In this document: piece after piece, positions 48,516 to 55,514 of the stretch
How positions within the stretch are numbered: the first letter of the stretch is position 1
How the letters are laid out: the number at the start of each line of letters is the position of its first letter
Origin: Nostoc piscinale CENA21
GTDB lineage: Bacteria > Cyanobacteriota > Cyanobacteriia > Cyanobacteriales > Nostocaceae
Direction: 5' to 3'
Assembly: GCF_001298445.1 (NCBI RefSeq)
Contig: NZ_CP012036.1
Coordinates: 5,611,690-5,675,689 of the forward strand
Length of the DNA: 64,000 nucleotides
The notes under the pieces: model-generated
Seen by the model: the letters and a program-made list of their open reading frames with translations, nothing else
Database searches by the model: none
What the model was told of the DNA's origin: nothing
Translations under genes and position numbers: made by a program

Positions 48516-49167
48516 ACCTTTGAAATTTTTCCAATTAGCGGTCAGTAATCATACTATATGTCTGGCAATAATACCCAATTTTTTATAATTTCAGACAGGC
48601 TCAGGTTAAGCAGTAATACTTATTTACTAAACAAACCATCAATGTATAGCAAGAAGCAGGAGGTAAAAGTCTTACTAGGCTTGACATTCGTGCTTTTTAA
48701 ATGTCCTTCCCTAATACTTTGACTGCCGTAATTTGATATTACAGAGGTTAAAAGCACAATTATTGAACTTATATCAAAAAATGTTACAAAAACTAATTTT
48801 GTTGCAGCCATATTTTAATGTGATATTTTGAACTATTTGAATTTAAAATTCCAGCAAATTTATAAGACAGTCTGTATATGTGAAAATCCGCAAAATTTCA
48901 GTATTTAATCTGAAATTTACAAAGCAGATAAAATTGTCTTAAAAGAATAAGATTATTTTAAATAAAATTTGTTAAGCTGCTCAATTAGCTCTCATACTTT
49001 ACATTTCAAGTTAGCCTTTTAACTGATGAGAGTGCTTGATTAAAAGCATAATCAGGAATCTTGGCATCATAGCTTGATGAGCCAAGCTGCTTTATTTAAA
49101 ACATCTACCGAGTCAAATTTGTGGGTGTAGATATCAAAATTTATAGTCAAAATAGCGAGATAAAACC
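48516..49167. other. 652-base spacer
   Basis: Very A+T-rich, no supported gene. A hairpin with arms CTTGGCATCA and TGATGAGCCAAG (near 49060-49086, two-base bulge) lies about 80 bases before the next start. The minus-strand open frame at 48620-48811 has no coding character. Confidence 0.5.
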
Positions 49168-49494
49168 GTGAAATATTTTTTTCTTTCGGAAGGATGGAAT
49201 ATTGGTAGAGTTTGGTCATCTGATGGGTTGTGGCAAATTACTGCATGGCGACGGCAACCAGATATTCAGAGGATGAATATTTGTATAGTAGAAAACAATG
49301 AATTACTCTGGCTTTATCGTACAGAAGAAGCTGTTTTAACAATAGAAGTTAAACCCTCAACCTCAGAAATTGCCACTCAAACAATTGGCCAAGTAGTACT
49401 AAAGCGTCTAATGAGTGCCGAACAGGTAATTGAACGTCTCAATACAGCCGAAGCCAAGTGTCAGCTACAAAACATCCAATTGGTGACACAGTAA
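49168..49494 (+). CDS. Hypothetical protein
   Basis: 108 residues, beginning MKYFFLSEGWNIGRVWSSDG. Compact mixed fold with LWQITAWRRQPDIQRMNICI and a C-terminal helix GQVVLKRLMSAEQVIERLNT. No membrane segment or signal peptide. I recognise no domain. Single gene; clear end at a TAA. Confidence 0.65.
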   Translation: MKYFFLSEGWNIGRVWSSDGLWQITAWRRQPDIQRMNICIVENNELLWLYRTEEAVLTIEVKPSTSEIATQTIGQVVLKRLMSAEQVIERLNTAEAKCQLQNIQLVTQ

Positions 49495-50099
49495 TTTGTT
49501 GTAGCAATAGTCAATAGGGAGGAAGGATAAGATTGGGTAGGTATATGGCAGATTGGTTACAAGGAATAATTACTGAGTTGTCCTCCCTATCTACCCCACT
49601 CACCACTTCCTACTCCCTTAATCTACGTAAATGAAATTGTGACGGAGATTTGTGAGAAGATAACACAGATGGGATACTGATCGCATCGATTTACCCGCTT
49701 GCAAACAATTCCATCAATAGTTACACTTTTTAAAACATTCTCATTTTTGTATGGCGATCGCGTAGACGACTACAAGGCTGCTGCCAACAAGGGTAGCTCG
49801 CTCGATTACCCAAATACCAACCCGGTATTTGCCGAGTTCCCTGAGAACAAGGGAGAGTTTTATGAAAAAATTCTTGGAGAAGACAAGCGATCGCAACCCC
49901 AAAAGGTCAAGCTACCGCAGCGTCTAAGTGTTGCCAAAGCCACATAGTCTGTCTTGTAAAGACTGAGCCGTGGTTAAACTCAGAACCCTGGCAATAAAAA
50001 AACTCAGAGATTTCTTTAAAAAGCGGTCTTCGCCAATTTAAAGAACTCAGTAAACAAAATTGCTTTGTAAACATAACTCTTCAAGGAGGAGCGTAGTCG
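49495..50099. other. 605-base region upstream of psbB with a possible small frame
   Basis: Contains the psbB promoter and leader, not pinpointed. A frame at 49699-49947 (TTG start) would encode 82 residues, including DYKAAANKGSSLDYPNTNPV and FPENKGEFYEKIL. Codon use looks plausible, but no ribosome site, ATG or known family supports it; it may be repeat-derived. Confidence 0.4.
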
Positions 50100-51629
50100 A
50101 TGGGACTACCTTGGTACCGAGTACATACAGTTGTTCTGAACGATCCAGGGCGGCTGATTTCTGTACACTTAATGCACACAGCCCTGGTGGCAGGCTGGGC
50201 TGGTTCAATGGCGTTATATGAACTCGCTATTTATGACCCCAGCGATCCTGTTCTCAACCCCATGTGGCGACAAGGGATGTTCGTGCTGCCCTTCATGGCA
50301 CGTCTAGGTGTTACCCAATCTTGGGGCGGCTGGAGCGTTACTGGTGGCCCTGCTACTGACCCTGGTTTCTGGTCTTTTGAAGGTGTAGCTGCTGCTCACA
50401 TCGTACTTTCTGGTTTATTATTCTTAGCCGCAGTTTGGCACTGGGTTTACTGGGATTTGGAACTCTTTAGAGATCCTCGGACTGGTGAACCAGCACTAGA
50501 CTTGCCAAAAATGTTTGGTATTCACCTGTTCTTATCTGGTTTACTTTGCTTTGGTTTTGGTGCATTCCACCTCACCGGACTTTACGGCCCTGGGATGTGG
50601 ATTTCTGACGCTTATGGAGTCACGGGTAGCGTCCAGCCAGTAGCACCAGAATGGGGGCCAGATGGCTTTAACCCCTTTAACCCCGGCGGTATTGTAGCTC
50701 ACCACATCGCCGCAGGTGTTGTTGGCATTATTGCTGGTTTATTCCACCTCACAGTTAGACCACCCGAAAGGCTATACAAAGCCCTACGGATGGGTAACAT
50801 TGAAACCGTACTTTCCAGCAGTATTGCGGCAGTATTCTTCTCGGCTTTCGTTGTGGCTGGTACCATGTGGTACGGTAGCGCAACCACCCCCATCGAACTG
50901 TTTGGCCCTACCCGTTACCAATGGGATCAAGGCTACTTCCGTCAAGAAATTAACCGTCGTGTACAAGCAAGCGTAGCCAACGGTGCAAGCTTGTCTGAAG
51001 CTTGGTCACAAATTCCTGAAAAATTGGCATTCTACGATTACGTTGGTAATAGCCCTGCCAAAGGTGGTTTGTTCCGTACAGGCCCTATGGTCAAGGGTGA
51101 TGGTATTGCTCAGTCTTGGCAAGGTCACGCAGTATTCACAGATGCTGAAGGTAGAGAATTGACTGTCCGTCGTCTACCTAACTTCTTTGAAACCTTCCCC
51201 GTAATTTTGACCGACAGCGATGGTGTTGTCCGCGCTGACATTCCTTTCCGTCGGGCAGAATCTAAATATAGCTTTGAACAAACTGGTGTCACCGTTAGCT
51301 TCTATGGTGGTGACTTAAACGGTAAGACCTTCACAGATCCTGCTGATGTGAAGAAATATGCTCGTAAAGCTCAAGGCGGCGAAATCTTTGAATTTGACCG
51401 CGAAACCTTGAACTCCGACGGGGTATTCCGTACCAGTCCTAGAGGTTGGTTTACCTTTGGACACGCAGTATTCGCTTTATTATTCTTCTTCGGTCACTTA
51501 TGGCACGGCGCTCGGACAATCTACCGAGATGTATTTGCTGGTGTGGAAGCCGACCTAGAAGAGCAAGTCGAATGGGGTCTGTTCCAGAAAGTGGGTGATA
51601 AATCAACCCGCCGGAAGGAAGCCCTCTAA
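50100..51629 (+). CDS. psbB: Photosystem II CP47 chlorophyll-binding protein
   Basis: 509 residues, the standard length. Starts MGLPWYRVHTVVLNDPGRL after a strong AAGGAGGA (50083-50090). Six membrane helices with chlorophyll-binding histidines (HLMHTALVAGW, AAHIVLSGLLFLAAVWHW, HHIAAGVVGIIAGLFH), and the large lumenal loop before the last helix (FGHAVFALLFFFGHLWHG). Core antenna protein of photosystem II in the thylakoid. Followed by psbT in the usual cyanobacterial order. Confidence 0.98.
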   Translation: MGLPWYRVHTVVLNDPGRLISVHLMHTALVAGWAGSMALYELAIYDPSDPVLNPMWRQGMFVLPFMARLGVTQSWGGWSVTGGPATDPGFWSFEGVAAAHIVLSGLLFLAAVWHWVYWDLELFRDPRTGEPALDLPKMFGIHLFLSGLLCFGFGAFHLTGLYGPGMWISDAYGVTGSVQPVAPEWGPDGFNPFNPGGIVAHHIAAGVVGIIAGLFHLTVRPPERLYKALRMGNIETVLSSSIAAVFFSAFVVAGTMWYGSATTPIELFGPTRYQWDQGYFRQEINRRVQASVANGASLSEAWSQIPEKLAFYDYVGNSPAKGGLFRTGPMVKGDGIAQSWQGHAVFTDAEGRELTVRRLPNFFETFPVILTDSDGVVRADIPFRRAESKYSFEQTGVTVSFYGGDLNGKTFTDPADVKKYARKAQGGEIFEFDRETLNSDGVFRTSPRGWFTFGHAVFALLFFFGHLWHGARTIYRDVFAGVEADLEEQVEWGLFQKVGDKSTRRKEAL

Positions 51630-51716
51630 TTATTTAGTGCTGAGTAATGAGTAATGAGTAAAGTCTGGAACTCAGCACTCAGCACTCAGCACTCATTACT
51701 CTAAGGAGCTTTTGAG

Positions 51717-51822
51717 ATGGAAAGCGTTGCATACATTTTAATTTTTACTTTGTGCATAGGCGTTCTGTTTTTTGCGATCGCCTTCCGTGAACCTCCCCGC
51801 ATTGAGAAAAAAAGACGAGTAG
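51717..51822 (+). CDS. psbT: Photosystem II PsbT, frame extended by one extra A
   Basis: The given frame runs to 51926 (69 residues), but PsbT is about 31-35. The first 31 residues (MESVAYILIFTLCIGVLFFA, then IAFREPPRIEK) are classic PsbT, one membrane helix. Immediately after is an A7 run at 51807-51813; with six As the frame reads KKDE and stops at TAG 51820-51822, giving a normal 34-residue protein. The apparent extension also reads through a strong terminator. So the true gene is taken to end at 51822. PsbT sits at the photosystem II dimer interface. AAGGAG precedes the ATG. Confidence 0.9.
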
Positions 51823-51852
51823 TAGGTTACTATTACCAAGCTTTGCAAACAC

Positions 51853-51892
51853 AAAATATCCGCCGTTGTCTAGCTATAACGGCGGATATTTT
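51853..51892 (+). terminator. Rho-independent terminator after psbB-psbT
   Basis: Perfect 15-base stem, AAAATATCCGCCGTT (51853-51867) with its complement (51878-51892), ten-base loop, ending in TTTT. It lies 30 bases after the repaired psbT stop. Confidence 0.85.
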
Positions 51893-52029
51893 ACTGAATT
51901 TAGCAATGTATAAAAATCTCTTCTAACTTATGGCTGATAGGCAAATGCCATTTTTTATATGATATAATCTTCTATCTGGAAGTTGATATGTGTTAACACT
52001 AGCTTTCTACGCTAGGATTAATAAGGGAC

Positions 52030-52059
52030 GTAAGCTTACACTGGTCTTCAGTGGCTTAC
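52030..52059 (+). promoter_or_regulatory. Leader hairpin upstream of rps1
   Basis: GTAAGC-TTA-CACTG-GTCTT-CAGTG-GCTTAC: eleven paired bases with a three-base bulge, about 60 bases before the rps1 ATG. S1 genes are autoregulated in other bacteria through structured leaders; whether this is one is inference. Confidence 0.45.
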
Positions 52060-52118
52060 ACAGGCATTATCATTATGTCACAAAACTTTACGGAGACTAG
52101 AACCAGGAACAAATCAGC

Positions 52119-53138
52119 ATGGTCAATCAGAACTTAACCGCTACAGAAATTGGATTTACTCACGAAGATTTCGCTGCTCTACTTGACAAATACGACTATC
52201 ACTTTAGCCCTGGAGATATTGTACCAGGAACGGTTTTCAGTATAGAGCCGCGCGGCGCTCTGATTGACATCGGTGCTAAAACAGCAGCATATATCCCCAT
52301 ACAAGAAATGTCTATTAACCGGGTAGATGCCCCGGAAGAAGTTTTACAGTCGAACGAAACACGCGAGTTTTTCATCCTTACTGATGAAAACGAAGATGGT
52401 CAGTTGACCCTCTCGATTCGTCGTATTGAATATATGCGGGCTTGGGAACGTGTACGTCAGTTGCAAGCTGAAGATGCAACTGTGCGTTCTGGTGTATTTG
52501 CAACAAACCGTGGTGGTGCGTTGGTAAGAATTGAGGGATTGCGTGGATTTATCCCTGGTTCCCACATTAGTACTCGCAAACCCAAAGAAGAATTAGTGGG
52601 TGAAGAACTACCCTTGAAGTTCTTGGAAGTAGACGAAGAACGTAACCGCCTAGTTTTATCTCATCGTCGGGCGCTGGTTGAACGTAAGATGAACCGCCTC
52701 GAAGTTGGCGAGGTAGTAATTGGTACAGTTCGCGGGATCAAGCCTTACGGTGCTTTCATCGACATCGGTGGTGTCAGTGGCTTGTTACACATATCGGAAA
52801 TTTCTCACGAACATATCGATACACCTCACAGCGTGTTCAATGTCAATGATGAAGTGAAAGTGATGATCATTGATTTGGATGCTGAAAGAGGTCGGATTTC
52901 TCTATCTACCAAACAGTTGGAACCAGAACCCGGTGATATGATTAAAAACCGTGATTTGGTTTACGATAAAGCTGAAGAAATGGCAGCTAAGTATCGTGAG
53001 CAACTGTTAGCGAAACAACAAGGGATCACCGCACCTCCTACTGAGGAAGCTGTAGCTGAAGAAGAAATTCCAGCAGCTATTGAAGAAGAGATTCCAGCAG
53101 CTATTGAAGAAGAAATTCCCGTAGCTATTGAAGAGTAA
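52119..53138 (+). CDS. rpsA: 30S ribosomal protein S1
   Basis: 339 residues, the short three-domain cyanobacterial form. S1 repeats at GDIVPGTVFSIEPRGALIDI, SGVFATNRGGALVRIEGLRG and GEVVIGTVRGIKPYGAFIDI; KIMIID-type end at VKVMIIDLDAERGRISLSTK. Binds mRNA at the small subunit to start translation. The C-terminus is an acidic tail with EEEIPAAI repeated three times (nt 53058-53129). Follows psbB-psbT, an order I recall in other Nostocales. Confidence 0.95.
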   Translation: MVNQNLTATEIGFTHEDFAALLDKYDYHFSPGDIVPGTVFSIEPRGALIDIGAKTAAYIPIQEMSINRVDAPEEVLQSNETREFFILTDENEDGQLTLSIRRIEYMRAWERVRQLQAEDATVRSGVFATNRGGALVRIEGLRGFIPGSHISTRKPKEELVGEELPLKFLEVDEERNRLVLSHRRALVERKMNRLEVGEVVIGTVRGIKPYGAFIDIGGVSGLLHISEISHEHIDTPHSVFNVNDEVKVMIIDLDAERGRISLSTKQLEPEPGDMIKNRDLVYDKAEEMAAKYREQLLAKQQGITAPPTEEAVAEEEIPAAIEEEIPAAIEEEIPVAIEE

Positions 53139-53165
53139 GATTAATAGATAATTGCATTCAAGTTT

Positions 53166-53193
53166 AAAAAAGAGGGATATTCCCTCTTTTTTT
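53166..53193 (+). terminator. Rho-independent terminator after rps1
   Basis: AAAAAAGAGGGA-TAT-TCCCTCTTTTTT, perfect 12-base stem with a three-base loop and T tract, 27 bases after the rps1 stop. Confidence 0.88.
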
Positions 53194-53330
53194 ATTAAAC
53201 AGAATTCAAGAGTCAGGAGCTAGAATTCAGAATGAAATTCTGGCTTCTAGGTGGTGCGTCTTTTTCCTCCATTGATTGTATTCTGACTCCTGAATCCTTC
53301 TTCAAGGCATTTTTTAACGGGGTGAAAAAT

Positions 53331-54060
53331 TTGGCAACTATTCAATGTAAGAATGTTACTTTTGATAATATTCAGGCAATTTTTTTTTGACAAAAACGGT
53401 ACTTTAGAAGACTCAGACGTTTATTTGCGATCGCTGGGGCAAAAAGCAGCTAGAATTATCGATGCCCAATTTCCCGGAATTGGTGAACCATTATTAATGG
53501 CTTACGGTATTGATAGTAATTCCCTCGATCCTGCTGGTTTAATGGCGGTGGGTAGTCGCCGCGAAACTGAAATCGCCACAGCTGCCTATATCGCCGAAAC
53601 TGGTAGAGGATGGTTTGAATCTTTGGGAATCGCCTGTCAAAGTTTAAACGAAGCCGAAAAATATCTCGAAGCATCTCCCGCACCGCTTTTCTCTGGGAGT
53701 TTGGAGTTATTACAGTCCCTCTCCGTCGCCGGACTCAAATTAGGGATCATCTCAGCAGCCACAACCGCAGAAGTACAAGCCTTTGTCGCTCGGTATAATT
53801 TGGCTGATTATCTTCCAGCCCAAATTGGCGTGGATGATGGCCCAGGGAAACCAGATCCAACTTTGTTTTTGCAAGCTTGTGAAGTGGTGGGAGTAGAACC
53901 AAGCGCCGCACTCATGGTTGGCGATGCGGTTGGCGATATGCAAATGGCAAAAAACGCCAAAGCCGCAGGTTGCATTGGTATTACATGGATTGGTAAATCA
54001 GATCATGTCCAAGGTGCGGATGTAGTGATTAATCAACTGAGTGAAATTAAAGTTTTGTAA
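53331..54060 (+). CDS. HAD-family phosphatase, one frameshift at a T9 run
   Basis: The frame as given starts inside a T run and lacks a proper N-terminus. Reading eight instead of nine Ts at 53380-53388 joins ATIQCKNVTFDNIQAIFFDK to NGTLEDSDVYL and gives about 243 residues from a TTG at 53331 (a GTG nine bases earlier is also in frame). HAD motifs: FFDKNGTL (motif I, nucleophile Asp kept, second Asp replaced by Asn), LGIISAATT (motif II), Lys in GKPDP, and VGDAVGDMQMAKNAKAAG (motif IV). PGP/phosphoglycolate phosphatase-like subfamily. Substrate unknown; Asn in place of the general acid may weaken it or mark a special group. Confidence 0.8.
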
Positions 54061-54128
54061 GAAGGCAGGAGGCAGAAGGCAGAAGGCAGGAGGTGTAAGT
54101 ATTACATAATCTATTTAGCTAAGGGGTT

Positions 54129-54521
54129 TCATAACTCTGATTTAATTGTGATTCCTGCCTGAACTGGGTCAAAATTTGGGGGAAAATGGGTGTTGCGATC
54201 GCAGTCTGCCTTATCTAGCTTTGTACCTTGAAGATTCGCTTGGCGGAGATTTGCCGACATTAATAAAGCACCCCGCAAGTCTGCATCTGTGAGGTTAGCT
54301 TGGGAAAGGTCGCAATAACTAAGGTCACTTCCCCGGAGATTTGCACCTTGTAGATTAGCTGTACTTAAATCCGCGTAACTCAAGTCAGACCCTTTGAGGT
54401 TAACACCTTGCAAATCGGCATCACCAAGTTCAGCCCTCTCAAAATCCCGTTGTCCCTCAGCGTACTTTTCTAAAAGAGTAGCCACCGCATTAATTGGCTG
54501 TTGATAATTGACTTCAGACAT
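54129..54521 (-). CDS. Pentapeptide-repeat protein
   Basis: 130 residues. From about residue 35, successive A(D/N)Lxx pentapeptides: ADLQGVNLKGSDLSYADLST, then NLQGANLRGSDLSYCDLSQA and NLTDADLRGALLMSANLRQA. Such repeats fold as a right-handed square beta-helix. No signal peptide. Function unknown. GGCAGAAGG-type repeats lie just beyond its stop. Confidence 0.9.
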   Translation of the reverse strand: MSEVNYQQPINAVATLLEKYAEGQRDFERAELGDADLQGVNLKGSDLSYADLSTANLQGANLRGSDLSYCDLSQANLTDADLRGALLMSANLRQANLQGTKLDKADCDRNTHFPPNFDPVQAGITIKSEL

Positions 54522-54820
54522 AAAACAGCCTCAAAGATTGTTGATTCAAATTCATCATAAAACTGCTGATGCCAAAAATCACCAGAGAAATTGCATCAAT
54601 TTATCAAATTATAGTAATAGTAATTTACAGGAATATTTTCTATCCTCACAAGTTCCTCAAATTTTTTTTTATAGGTTCAAAAATAAACAATCATCGCCTT
54701 TCCTCATCTGTTGAGGTACAAATTTATCTGTGTCCATTTGCAGTTAGTTTTTTATTCTCATCACATTGTAAATTGACAAATTTATCACTAATTTTGAGTG
54801 CATTAAAGCAAACGAAAAAC

Positions 54821-55294
54821 ATGAATGCAACCGTCATGGTGATTGGTTACGGTAATGACTTGCGGAGTGATGATGGCATTGGTCAAAGAATTGCTGATGA
54901 AATTGCCTCTTGGCATTTATCGGCGGTGAAATCCTTAGCAGTCCATCAACTGACACCCGAATTGGCTGATGCTTTAGCAAATGCAGAATTAGCAATTTTT
55001 GTGGATGCTTATGTACCTTTAGAATCTTTTGATGTGCAGGTGCAATCACTTTCGCCTTCTGTTGATAATGCGATCGCTGGACATACCGCCGATCCCCAAT
55101 CACTTTTAGCCTTGACTAGAACTCTTTACGGCCACTGTCCGCCTGCTTTGTGGGTGACAGTTCCCGCAGTTAACTTTGAATTTGGCGATCGCTTCTCAGA
55201 AATCACCGAAACCGGCAAAGCGATCGCCCTCGGCAAAATTATGCAAATCTTAGACAAGTTTAAAAAATTTCTGGATCAAATGAACCCAATCTGA
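54821..55294 (+). CDS. hoxW: [NiFe]-hydrogenase maturation protease (HoxW type)
   Basis: 157 residues from the ATG at 54821; the frame opens earlier at 54569, but that part is not family-like. GYGNDLRSDDGIGQRIADEI at the start holds the first metal-binding Asp region (D in SDDGIG), followed by VDAYVPLESFDVQV and GHTADPQSLLAL. These peptidases trim the C-terminus of the large hydrogenase subunit after Ni insertion. The HoxW rather than HupW label is from memory of the N-terminal motif. No hydrogenase genes are adjacent. Confidence 0.82.
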   Translation: MNATVMVIGYGNDLRSDDGIGQRIADEIASWHLSAVKSLAVHQLTPELADALANAELAIFVDAYVPLESFDVQVQSLSPSVDNAIAGHTADPQSLLALTRTLYGHCPPALWVTVPAVNFEFGDRFSEITETGKAIALGKIMQILDKFKKFLDQMNPI

Positions 55295-55322
55295 AACTCA
55301 AGCATAGACTGAAAGCAAACAT

Positions 55323-55454
55323 GACTTACGCACAAAGATTGTCAGTTAATCACGGGTGTAGGGATATAAAGGTTTTGAACACCCCGTACTCTATAAACCT
55401 TCAAACCCTTAACTCTTCTCTAAAACCCTAATTATTTATTTTCTGGGGTAAGTC
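55323..55454. mobile_element. MITE-like relic, family B
   Basis: Bounded by GACTTACGCA at 55323 and the complement GTAAGTC ending at 55454. Interior shares GGGTGTAGG and TTTTGAACACC blocks with 35547-35612 near the MBL gene, and the ends match the 78-base unit at 17535-17612. Confidence 0.55.
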
Positions 55455-55470
55455 CCGTAAAAGTTTAATA

Positions 55471-55500
55471 CTCAGCACTTTCAACTCAGCACTCAGCACT
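55471..55500. repeat. TCAGCACT heptamer array before the PatZ-like gene
   Basis: Units of ACTCAGC, e.g. ACTCAGCACTCAGCACT, end just upstream of AAAGGAGG, the ribosome site of the next gene. Same unit near 22677-22700, 38061-38091, 51671-51700 and inside a coding region at 57308-57362. Confidence 0.8.
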
Positions 55501-55514
55501 GTAAAGGAGGATTG

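Noticed and set aside
48620..48811. Minus-strand open frame in the spacer before 49168
   Set aside because: No start signal or coding character in A+T-rich DNA.
51823..51926. Long C-terminal extension of PsbT
   Set aside because: It follows an extra A in an A7 run and reads through a perfect terminator; family length is about 34 residues.
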